Source: Dictyobacter aurantiacus (GTDB lineage Bacteria; Chloroflexota; Ktedonobacteria; Ktedonobacterales; Ktedonobacteraceae). Taken from it: a stretch of 64,000 nt of DNA. The stretch covers positions 1,488,001 to 1,552,000 of the forward strand of contig NZ_BIFQ01000002.1 of the NCBI RefSeq assembly GCF_003967515.1, given 5' to 3'. Positions 9,424 through 18,405 of this stretch are shown here, piece by piece; the first letter of the stretch is position 1, and the number at the start of each line of letters is the position of its first letter. Below the pieces are notes generated by a model. The model was not told where the DNA came from. It saw only the letters and a list, made by a program, of their open reading frames with translations, and ran no database searches. Both the position numbers and the translations under genes were made by a program.

Positions 9424-9462
9424 AAAAATGAAGCGTCTCTTTCTCAGAGACGCCTCATTTTT
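9424..9462. terminator. Rho-independent terminator after membrane PP2C
   Basis: A 17-bp stem with one mismatch (9424-9440 with 9446-9462, loop TTCTC) has GCGTCTCT/AGAGACGC at its core and A/T tails on both sides. It would work in either direction and ends the four-gene unit above. Confidence 0.75.
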
Positions 9463-9559
9463 GTGCCTGTTTTTGCTTGACAAGATCGCAGCAGGCGTTG
9501 AGAATGAGAAGAAACGTATATGGTGCTGACTGAAGCGCCAGCGAAGGTAAGGAAGAGAG

Positions 9560-10108
9560 ATGGTATCGTTAACCACCCGGCGTTTAACACTGCGCGAATT
9601 CGAGCCCACAGATTGGCCGGAGGTCTATGCATATGAAAGTGATCCCGCCGTAGCACGCTACCTGGTGTATCCTGCCAGCTCTCCACAGGAATGCCAGGTC
9701 AATCTGGATTTTCTGGTTGGACATCAGCATGAGCCGCAGCGCCTGGTCTTCCATCTGGCAATGGTACTGGCAGGGGAGAAACAGCTGATAGGCACCTGTG
9801 GCCTGCAGATTACCAGCCGCGCTGTTGGTGAGGCGGAACTGGGTTACGCTTTGCATAGTGCCCACTGGGGCCAGGGTTATATGTCCGAGGCGGTCAGGGC
9901 TATCATTGCGTATGGCTTCAACACGCTGCAGCTGTGTCGCATCATTGGCACCTGCGTACCCGACAATGCTGCCTCGATCCGCGTCATGCAGAAAGCCGGC
10001 ATGCAGCAGGAAGGGCATCTGCGTGAGAACAAGCTGATCAAGGGCCAGCTATGCGACTCACTGATTTTCGCCATCCTGAAAAAAGAATGGCGGCAGACAA
10101 CGCCATGA
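9560..10108 (+). CDS. GNAT acetyltransferase, RimJ/RimL type
   Basis: 182 residues, the usual length for this family. It transfers acetyl from acetyl-CoA to an amino group; relatives modify ribosomal-protein N-termini or small amines. The N-terminal strand (TTRRLTLREFEPTDW) is typical of RimJ/RimL. The acetyl-CoA loop region LHSAHWGQGYMSEAVRAI carries the Q-G-Y form of the R/Q-x-x-G-x-G/A motif. NAASIRVMQKAGMQQEGHLR is the characteristic C-terminal helix and strand. The gene stands alone between a terminator and the que operon. Substrate unknown. Confidence 0.88.
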   Translation: MVSLTTRRLTLREFEPTDWPEVYAYESDPAVARYLVYPASSPQECQVNLDFLVGHQHEPQRLVFHLAMVLAGEKQLIGTCGLQITSRAVGEAELGYALHSAHWGQGYMSEAVRAIIAYGFNTLQLCRIIGTCVPDNAASIRVMQKAGMQQEGHLRENKLIKGQLCDSLIFAILKKEWRQTTP

Positions 10109-10411
10109 CAGCCGCCCTGGCAAGAAGGGCCATACCGACATCCTTTTTCTGCTTTATCGCTCGCTGAGAGGTTTACCAGAGGGTATTGATGAGGTAGTGT
10201 TGCCATGGGCGTCCCCGAGCGAAATCGAATGCTCTCCGCGTTTAGACGTCGTAATCTTTTTGGACCTGCGTACAAGAACTGGATGCTATCGCAGTAAAAT
10301 GACTTCATAACATGCCGGGGCAGTGTGATTTTTTGGCCCCATTGTATTGCGAGGTTGTGATATTGTTGATATTGAAAGATCATCTAGTTTTATTCTATAT
10401 GGAGGTTCCCA
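10109..10411 (+). promoter_or_regulatory. Leader region of the que operon
   Basis: A 303-base non-coding stretch. It presumably contains the promoter and leader of queF. I looked for a preQ1-I or preQ1-II aptamer and saw no convincing match; only the GGAGG ribosome-binding site at 10401-10405 is clear. Confidence 0.4.
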
Positions 10412-10861
10412 ATGTCAGAGTCTGAGCAGGATCGTGTTATCGGTCGCTATGGCTTTGATGAGATTGCGGCCAATCACTTAGAGGCCTGGCCCAACTCATA
10501 TCCCGAGCGTGATTATGTGACCCATTTTGAGATTCCGGAGTTCACGTGTCTTTGCCCACGTTCAGGTTTTCCGGATTTCGCCACCATTATTGTTGATTAT
10601 GTTCCCGATAAGCAAGTTGTTGAATTAAAAAGTTTGAAGCTGTATATTAATGCATATCGCAATCGCCAGATCAGCCATGAAGCTTCGACGAATGCGATAT
10701 TGGACGACCTGGTGGCGCTATTATCGCCGCGCTGGATGCGTGTGGTGGGAGACTTCACTGTACGCGGTAATATTAAAACGGTTATTACGACAGAATACGC
10801 TAACCCCGAGTATCATGGCCCACGCCCCGAGCTCAAACGGTTCTTGCCCGCTATCGGTTAA
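10412..10861 (+). CDS. queF: NADPH-dependent 7-cyano-7-deazaguanine reductase QueF
   Basis: 149 residues, the short unimodular form. It reduces the nitrile of preQ0 to the aminomethyl group of preQ1 with two NADPH, in the cytoplasm. The catalytic Cys lies in FTCLCPRSGFPDFATI, matching the family motif C-P-x-T/S-G-x-P-D-F. The NADPH-binding QueF motif appears as VELKSLKLYINAYRNRQISHE (about residues 70-90). The start follows GGAGG with 6-base spacing. It is the first gene of a five-gene operon whose later genes supply its substrate. Confidence 0.95.
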   Translation: MSESEQDRVIGRYGFDEIAANHLEAWPNSYPERDYVTHFEIPEFTCLCPRSGFPDFATIIVDYVPDKQVVELKSLKLYINAYRNRQISHEASTNAILDDLVALLSPRWMRVVGDFTVRGNIKTVITTEYANPEYHGPRPELKRFLPAIG

Positions 10862-10905
10862 TCCTATTCTGCACCTGTTCACCAGACCCTACGAGGAGAA
10901 TGTAT

Positions 10906-11658
10906 ATGCCTATAAACAACCGTGCAGTATTGATTGTGAGCGGTGGTATGGATAGCTGTGTGCTGGCCCACTATTACGCCGCGGCCGGTTTTCATCTGCA
11001 CCTGCTCTCATTTGATTATGGACAAAAGCATGTCAAAGAATTAGACTATGCCGAGCGCTATATCGCCGATCTGCGCGCGCGCTACAGCCAGCTGGAGATC
11101 GTACACGACACCATTGATCTGCCGATCGCTCAACTGCTGACCAATTCGGACTCAGCCCTGATCAATCCTGAGCGTCAGATGCCGCACGGCCACTATACCG
11201 ATGATAGCATGAAGGCCACCGTCGTGCCTTATCGCAATCCAAATATGCTGCTGCAGGCGGCTACCGTCGCCTGGAACGAGCACGCCAGTGTTGTCGCCTA
11301 TGCCGCGCACCAGGGAGACTACTCACAGTATCCCGACTGCCGTGAAGAGTTTGTGGACGCCTTCAACAACCTGCTGGCCGTCGCGATGGAAGGGCAGACG
11401 ATCAAGGTTGAGTCCCCGTTTATGCGCTTCACGAAGGCGCAGATCGCGCGCCTGGGCTCCAATCTGCATGTTCCATTTGAGCACACCTGGAGCTGTTATG
11501 AGGGTGGAAGCTCTGGTCTGGATGATCGACACTGTGGTATCTGTGGCACCTGCGTCGAACGCTACGAGGCCTTCAAAGAGGCCGGGGTGCCCGATCCGAC
11601 CGTCTACGCCAATGATCCAGAGCAATATCTGCATATCCCTGGTCGTGCTGACGCATAG
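10906..11658 (+). CDS. queC: 7-cyano-7-deazaguanine synthase QueC
   Basis: About 250 residues. It converts 7-carboxy-7-deazaguanine to preQ0 using ATP and ammonia. The ATP-pyrophosphatase P-loop is VSGGMDSC near the N-terminus. The C-terminal zinc site is visible as CYEGG...RHCGICGTCVERYEAF, with four cysteines in the expected pattern. The ATG at 10906 is chosen over 10900 because GAGGAG is 7 bases upstream of it and only 1 base from the other. The gap to queF is about 45 bases and queD follows after 32, so they are co-transcribed. Confidence 0.95.
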   Translation: MPINNRAVLIVSGGMDSCVLAHYYAAAGFHLHLLSFDYGQKHVKELDYAERYIADLRARYSQLEIVHDTIDLPIAQLLTNSDSALINPERQMPHGHYTDDSMKATVVPYRNPNMLLQAATVAWNEHASVVAYAAHQGDYSQYPDCREEFVDAFNNLLAVAMEGQTIKVESPFMRFTKAQIARLGSNLHVPFEHTWSCYEGGSSGLDDRHCGICGTCVERYEAFKEAGVPDPTVYANDPEQYLHIPGRADA

Positions 11659-11690
11659 ATACCATACAGAAACGATGCGAGGAAATCCTG

Positions 11691-12146
11691 ATGACAAGAT
11701 ATGCCATTATCACTAAAGAATTTACCTTTGAGGCCGCCCATCATCTTCCCAATCATCGTGGCAAGTGCCGTCGTCCGCATGGACATTCCTACCGTCTCCA
11801 GATTTCCTTGCGTGGACCCATCTTACAGGCGCCCGGCGAATCCAGCGACGGCATGGTGATGGACTTTGATGATGTAAAAACCATCGTGAACGCCACGATT
11901 CTTGAGCAACTTTCGGACGCTGTGCCGCGCGGGGACGCGGCGCAGGTCGTAGAAAAGGGCGGCATGGACCACAACGATCTCAACGCCCTGACCGGCATTC
12001 GCACCACGGCCGAAAATCTGGTACATTGGGTATGGGATGCCCTAGTCGCGGGTGGTATACCCGATGCTCTGCTGTACCGTATCAGATTGTGGGAAACAGA
12101 AAAAGGGTATGTGGAGATTACGCATGCGGAGCGTGAGGAGGTGTAG
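11691..12146 (+). CDS. queD: 6-carboxytetrahydropterin synthase QueD
   Basis: 151 residues. It converts 7,8-dihydroneopterin triphosphate, the FolE product, to 6-carboxy-tetrahydropterin. Zinc-binding histidines are seen in AAHHLP (H17/H18) and PHGHSY (H30, H32). The catalytic Cys is C26 in GKCRRPHGH, which is the QueD arrangement and not that of PTPS-III. MDHNDLN and RLWETEKGYVEI supply the remaining conserved acidic and His residues. The start is set by GCGAGGA 7 bases upstream. It ends 3 bases before queE. Confidence 0.93.
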   Translation: MTRYAIITKEFTFEAAHHLPNHRGKCRRPHGHSYRLQISLRGPILQAPGESSDGMVMDFDDVKTIVNATILEQLSDAVPRGDAAQVVEKGGMDHNDLNALTGIRTTAENLVHWVWDALVAGGIPDALLYRIRLWETEKGYVEITHAEREEV

Positions 12147-12149
12147 GCA

Positions 12150-12911
12150 ATGACGCAAACAGCGCAGAATATCAGTGTTGGCACAAAAACGATTCAGGTG
12201 TCCGAAATTTTCGGACCCACGATTCAGGGTGAAGGCGCACTGATAGGGAAACCGACGGTTTTTGTGCGTACCGGTGGCTGTGATTATCGCTGCAGCTGGT
12301 GTGATAGCCTGTACGCGGTCCTGCCGGAACATAAAGCCGAATGGCACGCCATGGACACCCGGCAGATCTTTGCTGAGGTTGAACGGCTGTCGGGCCACGC
12401 GCCTCTGCTGGTGACGCTCTCCGGTGGGAATCCCGCGATTCAGCCGCTTGAAGGACTGATCGATCTCGGGCATGAGCATGGCTATACATTTGCCATTGAG
12501 ACGCAGGGCAGCGTGGCACAGCCCTGGTTCGCGAAATTAGATTACCTGACACTGTCGCCCAAGCCACCCAGTAGTAAGCAAGTGACTCGTTGGGAGCGGC
12601 TTGATCGTAGTATATTGTATGCAACGAATGCCAGGCACACACATGAAATACAAATCAACCTCAAAATTGTTATCTTTGATGAGGATGATTACGCATATGC
12701 CAGATATGTTGCCGAGCGCTATCCCGCCATCCCAATGTACTTACAGGCAGGAAATCACACGCCTCCGCAGCAGGCAGAAGAGATCGACGTATCAGGCATT
12801 TTACAGCGTATGGATTGGCTCATACAGCGCACGATCGCGGATCGCTGGTATGGGGCAACAGTGCTCCCACAACTCCATACTCTGTTGTGGGGAAACAAGC
12901 GTGGCGTATAA
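12150..12911 (+). CDS. queE: 7-carboxy-7-deazaguanine synthase QueE (radical SAM)
   Basis: 253 residues. It rearranges 6-carboxy-tetrahydropterin to 7-carboxy-7-deazaguanine with SAM, magnesium and a [4Fe-4S] cluster. The cluster ligands are in CDYRCSWCD (C-x3-C-x2-C, about residues 44-51). The N-terminal EIFGPTIQGEG and the later LVTLSGGNPAIQPL and AIETQGS are characteristic of QueE. The start lies 3 bases after the queD stop, so translation is probably coupled. Confidence 0.95.
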   Translation: MTQTAQNISVGTKTIQVSEIFGPTIQGEGALIGKPTVFVRTGGCDYRCSWCDSLYAVLPEHKAEWHAMDTRQIFAEVERLSGHAPLLVTLSGGNPAIQPLEGLIDLGHEHGYTFAIETQGSVAQPWFAKLDYLTLSPKPPSSKQVTRWERLDRSILYATNARHTHEIQINLKIVIFDEDDYAYARYVAERYPAIPMYLQAGNHTPPQQAEEIDVSGILQRMDWLIQRTIADRWYGATVLPQLHTLLWGNKRGV

Positions 12912-12968
12912 TTCCCCTGTTCCCATTGAGCAACGCAAAAAATGCACTGAAATAAGGATAGGTAAATT

Positions 12969-13652
12969 ATGGTATTGCACTTAGATCGGGATCACTCAAT
13001 GAACAATGGCCATGCTCAGCATAATGGGCATAAAGAAGATACCCATATGCTCAATCGCGAACAGGAGCAGGTTATTGTAGCTGGAGAGCAGCGGCCAGCG
13101 GCAGCACAGGTTGATTATCCCCGCTTGCTTGAGCTGGGGCGCGAGTTGCTCGTGGCTCTGGGCGAAAATCCTGATCGTGAAGGATTAGCAGGGACACCAC
13201 GCCGCTGGGCCGACTGGTGGCGCGAGTTTATTGAATATGATCCAGGAACGACCGAGACCACCTTTAGCTCTGTTTCAACCGATCAGATCGTGTGCGTCTC
13301 AGGCATGCGTGTTTTCTCCCTTTGTGAGCATCACCTGTTGCCCATGTGGTGTGATGTCGCCATTGGCTATATTCCCGGTGACAAAGTGCTGGGGCTCTCA
13401 AAATTCGCGCGTATCGCCCATCAGTTCGCGCACCAGCTGCAGATTCAAGAGCGGCTGGGTCAGCAGATCGCTGATGAGGTCAGTCGTATTACCGGCACCA
13501 ATCATGTCGCCGTGATAGTCAAAGGCGAGCACCTGTGTATGTCGGCCAGGGGGATTCGCACCCCCGGCGTGATGACATCATCGGTCATGCGTGGTTCCTT
13601 CCGCACCGACCGCGATCTGCGCGCCGAATTCATGCAGATGATCCAACCTTAA
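12969..13652 (+). CDS. folE: GTP cyclohydrolase I FolE
   Basis: 227 residues. It opens GTP to 7,8-dihydroneopterin triphosphate, the first step shared by folate and 7-deazaguanine synthesis. The zinc ligands are visible in FSLCEHHLLPMWCDV and in KGEHLCMSARGI. GLSKFARI and QIQERLGQQIAD are further family motifs. A 55-residue variable N-terminus precedes the TFold domain. Its position at the end of the que operon suggests it is dedicated to preQ1 supply. A strong terminator follows. Confidence 0.95.
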   Translation: MVLHLDRDHSMNNGHAQHNGHKEDTHMLNREQEQVIVAGEQRPAAAQVDYPRLLELGRELLVALGENPDREGLAGTPRRWADWWREFIEYDPGTTETTFSSVSTDQIVCVSGMRVFSLCEHHLLPMWCDVAIGYIPGDKVLGLSKFARIAHQFAHQLQIQERLGQQIADEVSRITGTNHVAVIVKGEHLCMSARGIRTPGVMTSSVMRGSFRTDRDLRAEFMQMIQP

Positions 13653-13725
13653 CGACTTCCCGGCAATAAGCCTGCCAACCAGCTCGCCTATTGTCATCGC
13701 GATAAACACGTTGCGGGGAATGAAG

Positions 13726-13758
13726 GCGACCCCTCCTCTATACCAGAGGAGGGGTCGC
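13726..13758 (+). terminator. Terminator of the que operon
   Basis: A perfect 14-bp GC-rich stem (13726-13739 with 13745-13758; GCGACCCCTCCTCT and its complement) closes on a 5-base loop and is followed by a T-rich stretch. It lies about 75 bases after folE. Confidence 0.85.
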
Positions 13759-13949
13759 TTGCTTTTATAGACGTATCCAGGAGCAAGCGCACCGTCCAGT
13801 GATCATGTCCGTCGGGCGCGGGTCACGGTCCGGGCGTTGGTTTTGCCTCGATGGATCATGGCATCCAAGATTACCTGCTCTTCGCAGGTCAAACACACCG
13901 TCGATGGGAATAGCATAGCAAGCCCTCCGTTTCTCGCAAGCGAGCTATC

Positions 13950-14014
13950 AGGAAGGTGAGCCACTGCACGAATCTCGCGCATTGTGCGAGATTCGTGCAG
14001 TGGCTCACCTTCCT
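13950..14014. repeat. 29-bp perfect inverted repeat between convergent genes
   Basis: Arms 13950-13978 and 13986-14014 match perfectly around the loop GCATTGT. It sits 16 bases beyond the end of the MFS gene on the minus strand and beyond the folE terminator on the plus strand. It is much longer than a normal terminator stem and lacks a T-run. It may act as a bidirectional transcription barrier or belong to a mobile palindrome family. Confidence 0.8.
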
Positions 14015-14029
14015 GTCCATGTGGTTCTG

Positions 14030-15340
14030 CTATTGACGTTTTCTGAACTGGCGAGAGGCGTGCAGTCCCCCCACAAAGATGAGAACCCCAGCCCCGATAT
14101 ACAGCAGGTTGGTCGCGTTCAGTTCGCCTGTGGGCAGATGGACGACAACCCCTTGCAGCAGCGTACTGCTCACATACCCGCCCAGGAACGTGGCGAGCAA
14201 GGAACTCAGGGTCGTGGCAGTTCCTAGAGTGGAGAAGACGCGGCCCACCATCTGCTCTGGCGTGGCCAGGAGGACCAGGGGTCCAACCAGCACCTCGGCC
14301 TGCTGAGCGACGATGCCAATAAGTGTGAAACCCAGCAGGGCGATGATCGCCTGATTCGGGACGGTTGAGACGACGACTATCACCCCAGCAAAGAGGGAGG
14401 CGCGAGCATAGACGCTGGTCGCTTCGACTTTGGCCGCTGTACGATCAGCGAGCAAGGTCCCCACGATGCCTCCAATGGCTGCCACAGTGCTGAAGAGGCC
14501 ATACAGGCTCATGGGCACATGAATATTCTGAGTGATATAGAAGAGGGACAGGACGCTCACAATGCCCCATCCAAAGGAATACAGGCTCTCGGTTAGTAGT
14601 ATAGTGCGGAGTTGGAGCTGGCCCCCGATGAAGCGCAACCCCTCGCGCAGTTCCGTCAAGACTCGCCGCAGTGATGTGGATTGGGCTGACGCGCGCCTTT
14701 CTGCCGCAGAGGCGCGCATGCGCCCGATCAACACCCAGGAACAGGCATACGAGGCCGCATTCAAGGCAATCGCCCACCCGGCTCCCAGGGAGACGTAGCA
14801 GATGCCCGCACAGGCAGACCCGATGGCCCAGCTGAACACGCCGGCCCCAACGGTCAGCGCCGAAGCGCGGGTCAGCTGCTCTTGCGGGACTACCTCTTTG
14901 AGGATCGCCTTGGTCGCCGGAGTGAAGAACTGACTCAGAGCACTGACGGCTGCCACAACGAGATAAATGATGGTGAGCCTGACAGCCAGTGGCAGCGGGA
15001 GCGGCCCACTGATCGGCAAAAGGGTGCACACCAGCACAGCCCGCAGTGCATCCATGAGGCGCATCGTCCGTAGTTTGGGCCAGCGGTCCACAAACACGCC
15101 AGCCAATGGGCCGATCAGGAGAGCCGGGAGTGCGGAGGCCAGCACCACGCCGCTGATTGCAAGGGGGGCCGCACTCTGGTTCTGCAGCAGCGTCCCGACC
15201 CATAAGATGAGCATCATCGTGAACAGTACATCACCAACCAGCGAGATCGTCCCACCAAGCCATAACAAGGTGTAGTTGCGATTGATGGGCAGCGCGAGCT
15301 TTGGCCGAGAGGACAGGCGTTTGGAAAAGCGAGGAAACAT
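14030..15340 (-). CDS. MFS exporter, EntS/macrolide-efflux type
   Basis: 436 residues with about 12 hydrophobic segments, standard for the major facilitator superfamily. The N-terminus NYTLLWLGGTISLVGDVLF and the loop motif GPLAGVFVDRWPKLRTM (motif A-like, with the conserved D-R-W) are typical of the branch that exports siderophores, macrolides and similar compounds by proton antiport. GTLLADRTAAK is the second-half equivalent. The substrate cannot be assigned. The start is supported by AAAGGA 6 bases upstream. It appears monocistronic, with a long upstream spacer. Confidence 0.85.
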   Translation of the reverse strand: MFPRFSKRLSSRPKLALPINRNYTLLWLGGTISLVGDVLFTMMLILWVGTLLQNQSAAPLAISGVVLASALPALLIGPLAGVFVDRWPKLRTMRLMDALRAVLVCTLLPISGPLPLPLAVRLTIIYLVVAAVSALSQFFTPATKAILKEVVPQEQLTRASALTVGAGVFSWAIGSACAGICYVSLGAGWAIALNAASYACSWVLIGRMRASAAERRASAQSTSLRRVLTELREGLRFIGGQLQLRTILLTESLYSFGWGIVSVLSLFYITQNIHVPMSLYGLFSTVAAIGGIVGTLLADRTAAKVEATSVYARASLFAGVIVVVSTVPNQAIIALLGFTLIGIVAQQAEVLVGPLVLLATPEQMVGRVFSTLGTATTLSSLLATFLGGYVSSTLLQGVVVHLPTGELNATNLLYIGAGVLIFVGGLHASRQFRKRQ

Positions 15341-15485
15341 AGCAATCCTTTCACACGCGACATCCGCGTTGAGATGCGAGATCGATTCAAGCGTGTCTCA
15401 AGAGGGGGTGCAGTGCGAAGAAGAGGGGGATAGGTCCCAACAGGGGAAACAATGGGGAGAGCTTGACTCTCCGCTCACTCCTCGA

Positions 15486-15507
15486 TTCGCGCCGCATGCG
15501 GCGCGAA
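15486..15507. repeat. 22-bp perfect GC-rich palindrome
   Basis: TTCGCGCCGC-AT-GCGGCGCGAA is fully self-complementary. It lies upstream of the MFS gene in the 490-base spacer before the lipoprotein gene. A closely related core (CGCGCCGCC-GCA-GGCGGCGCG) is found at 21538-21560. Confidence 0.75.
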
Positions 15508-15832
15508 CACACCGGGAGAGTAAGCAAGGACGCGTATGAGGCAGGTCAGGGAGAGGTGAAGTGGTTTCATCATGGCTGCATCACGATCCTTATTGTTGGT
15601 TGTTTGAAAAGTGCTTCTATCCTAGCACAGGACGTTCCTGCCTGTCAACTGTCGTTGCAACTCTCCGCAGGGCCGCAACGATCACGAAAGATGTATACAG
15701 AAAAAAGAAGCAGGCATATAAGTGGCCCACCTCCCTAGAAGCTAGTCGAACTGACCATTAGCAACCCTTGTGTTTATAAAGCGTATTATGATATTCTAGG
15801 AGCAGTACGCCATGCCGAAAGGAGTCACGTCT

Positions 15833-16882
15833 ATGGCCGAGCACTTATCTAAAAAATCTATCTTATTGCCTTTACTTTTGCTTTTATTGCTGAGTGGATG
15901 TGACCAATCCTCGTCCCTTCAACAGACACAGAAAACACCCCCTTCTGCTCCTTGTGGAAAGCCTGCTCTTGCCTCGGCTGTTAAGTCATCTTCACTGGGA
16001 GCGAAGGTTGCCTTTGATCTTGGTGGATGTATACATGTTCAGTCCTCAAGTGGCTTTACTTGTAGTTTCTCCAATCTGGACCCTCTTACACCAGGTACCC
16101 TGGTTCTTCCAAAGATACGCTCAACATATGATCAGGGCACATTACAGTCACTAGAAAATTATCTTACTGCTATCAGTAAGACAGGTAATGGAATAGACCG
16201 CGTACAGAATCTCCAAGGTACTGTTCCTTATCCAGCCTTTTCTGCGAATCCTGATGCTTTTCAGTTAGTACCAGTAAGCGGGATATTACGGTTTAAGGGT
16301 GAGCCAACCGGTGTAGGTGGGCAGGGTGATTTTTGCGATGAAATCTTGTATATCTCGAATATCGGAAAATTGCCAATCCAAATTTCCCAGATCTCTGTAC
16401 GATATACAGCAGATACACAACCAAACAATGGTCACTATAATCTCATCGATGCTTGTTCCATGCCCTCTATTTCAGTTCAAGCTCAGGTATGTTTGCCTTA
16501 CGGGAGTGGAGGAGGATTTTCTGCTACGTCTGTTTTTGCTCTGCATCCAGGGCGTGCAGGCACAGTCATCTCAAACGACTTCAATGAGTTTATTCAACCA
16601 GGTGATGTCATAAAGGTAATCATTTCCTATACTTCTTTAAAAAGCCTCTCTTTTTCACTTGTGCCATCATTTACGCTTTCTTGGCCAGCGTCAGCAAGTG
16701 AATTTACCCCAACGCCAGGATCTATAACAGGAAACGGCGTTACCTATGTTGCTCCACAACTCCAGGAGACATTTACTTCTGCTTCTCTTTCTCAATTTTC
16801 TTGTTACGCTTTACAGGGCCAGCAATTTATAGAAGTTCCGGTGAACGATCTTTTAGGAAAAAAGAATCATTGGTGTATGTAA
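15833..16882 (+). CDS. Predicted secreted lipoprotein of unknown function
   Basis: About 349 residues. It has a classic lipoprotein signal: MAEHLSKK, then LLPLLLLLLL and the lipobox LLSGC, so it should be anchored outside the cell by the acylated Cys. The mature part is Ser/Pro-rich and then appears all-beta, with several cysteines. A segment VGGQGDFCDEILYISNIGKL resembles the start of an Ig-like or DUF4352-like beta domain. I do not recognise the family. AAAGGAG 8 bases upstream favours the ATG at 15833, but 15812 also has an AGGAG. AT-rich compared with the neighbouring que genes. It is convergent with the TIR gene, whose ectodomain is also beta-rich and Ser/Thr-rich. Confidence 0.6.
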   Translation: MAEHLSKKSILLPLLLLLLLSGCDQSSSLQQTQKTPPSAPCGKPALASAVKSSSLGAKVAFDLGGCIHVQSSSGFTCSFSNLDPLTPGTLVLPKIRSTYDQGTLQSLENYLTAISKTGNGIDRVQNLQGTVPYPAFSANPDAFQLVPVSGILRFKGEPTGVGGQGDFCDEILYISNIGKLPIQISQISVRYTADTQPNNGHYNLIDACSMPSISVQAQVCLPYGSGGGFSATSVFALHPGRAGTVISNDFNEFIQPGDVIKVIISYTSLKSLSFSLVPSFTLSWPASASEFTPTPGSITGNGVTYVAPQLQETFTSASLSQFSCYALQGQQFIEVPVNDLLGKKNHWCM

Positions 16883-16992
16883 GATAGATGCTATATTCAC
16901 CTTTGAAGCTTTTTTAAACAATAGCCTCTAATAGAGGTACTGCCAAAATCTGTATTTATCTATTAAAAAATCGCTTTTGCTGGATATGACTA

Positions 16993-18405
16993 CTAGTGAG
17001 AGTTATCCCAGTTCGAGGCGTTAGAGAAAACAACCTGAAACGTCTGAGGAAGCGTTAGGGGTGGTTCAGTACTTGCATTAGCGAACTGATAGAATACTTG
17101 TACTTGAAACTGAAGGTATGCCACGGTTGTTGATATAACCTGGATAGAGAGTTGATTAGACTCTCCAGGTTTCAGAACAACAAACTGGGGAGGCTCTGCA
17201 TAGAGTAATTGGCCTGGTGTTTGCCCTTTGTAGGTCACAGGATAAGGATAGGTGATATACGTTGTCGTTACTCCAGGCGTCCACACTTTCAATGGCTGAG
17301 GAAGCTTTGGAATAGAGAGCAGTTTCAATGCAATATAGTCAATTTGAATATCTACACCCTTGTCTCGTAAGCTTTGCACTTGCACTATTATTTTGTCGTA
17401 CGTAGTAGTATTTTTTGCTAATAAGACGGCACTAATGCTTCTCGAAAGAGTTTTACTAGCTGATAGGACGAATGAGGGGCTTAGAACATCCACAAGTTTT
17501 ATCGAGAGATTCTGATCATGAATTCCTCCATTCTGCTGGGAAAGTGACTGATTAGTTGGTTGAAGCGAGGAACGACAAAAAGAAAAAGCGCAAGCTGGTA
17601 ATGAAAGAGATGGAATGAGGAATGTTGTCAGGGCAAAGAGGAGGACAACGGTGATAAGAAGCTTCCAATTGAGGAGCTTTCTGTTTTGAGATTTACCAAT
17701 GCGCTTATCAGGACGGAGGAGTTTATGCACGATGATATTTAAAGGACTATAGACAAGTGTATGGGAAAGATCTCTTGTGGAGGCCAATTTTGTTCGTTCC
17801 TGGTGGGTTTCAAGCTCTTTCAGAAACTCTCCCGATAAGGGTTCTTGCCTTTGAATACTGGTATATTGAAGTGCCTTCTCGCCATTTTCTTGTTGTTGGT
17901 AGGCAGGAGTAGAGAGAGTCGATTGCACTTTTACCTCTTCAATCACACGGCGCATCCCTTCAATTATATCCAAAAAAGCCTCATCGTGGTTAGGCCAAGT
18001 AGAAACAGGTTTTCCATTGGTTGGCAGTACTTGTAACTTTCCAAAAGGCTCTTCCTGCCAATAAACTGGACGCACAATCACTGGTATGACATGATTTTCG
18101 CCTCGGCTCTGCCGCTCGAGTGCACGAGCCATCTGAACACTGTAGCAGTAATTGGAACTTATGAAGCTTGGGCTGATCAATAACAAAACAAGTTGCGCAT
18201 TATCGAGACGATCCTGAATTTCTTGTTCCCAAACTGTTCCAGCTCGAATCTCACGATCATGCCAAGACGTAATAAATCCCTGTCGTTTCAGTGGCGCCAA
18301 ATGCTCTTCTAGTTGTACTAAGAATTTTTCGTCCTCGCGGGCATAGCACAAAAAAATGCTTATCATGGATACTACGTTTTCATCCTTCTTGACAGCCTCT
18401 TCCAT
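16993..18405 (-). CDS. Transmembrane TIR-domain protein with extracellular domain
   Basis: 470 residues. The TIR domain spans about 14-150, with SIFLCYAREDEKFLVQLEEH (box 1), LVLLLISPSFISSNYC and HVIPVIVRPVYW. In bacterial TIR NADases a Glu follows the C-Y segment (pattern YCY-x-x-E-M); here it reads YCYSVQM, with Gln at 91, so NADase activity is doubtful. A cytoplasmic linker runs to a single membrane helix at about 248-270 (LLITVVLLFALTTFLIPSL). About 180 outer residues follow, beta-rich, ending in QFVVLKPGESNQLSIQVIS. A TIR linked through the membrane to an ectodomain suggests a receptor. The start follows AGAGGAG. AT-rich relative to the chromosome around it. Confidence 0.8.
   Translation of the reverse strand: MEEAVKKDENVVSMISIFLCYAREDEKFLVQLEEHLAPLKRQGFITSWHDREIRAGTVWEQEIQDRLDNAQLVLLLISPSFISSNYCYSVQMARALERQSRGENHVIPVIVRPVYWQEEPFGKLQVLPTNGKPVSTWPNHDEAFLDIIEGMRRVIEEVKVQSTLSTPAYQQQENGEKALQYTSIQRQEPLSGEFLKELETHQERTKLASTRDLSHTLVYSPLNIIVHKLLRPDKRIGKSQNRKLLNWKLLITVVLLFALTTFLIPSLSLPACAFSFCRSSLQPTNQSLSQQNGGIHDQNLSIKLVDVLSPSFVLSASKTLSRSISAVLLAKNTTTYDKIIVQVQSLRDKGVDIQIDYIALKLLSIPKLPQPLKVWTPGVTTTYITYPYPVTYKGQTPGQLLYAEPPQFVVLKPGESNQLSIQVISTTVAYLQFQVQVFYQFANASTEPPLTLPQTFQVVFSNASNWDNSH

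Noticed and set aside
10109..10411. preQ1 riboswitch upstream of queF
   Set aside because: A GAGAGGTTT-like string near 10165 recalls the class I motif, but the pairing stem and the A-rich tail are missing; GGAGGTTCCC at 10401 is just the ribosome-binding site.
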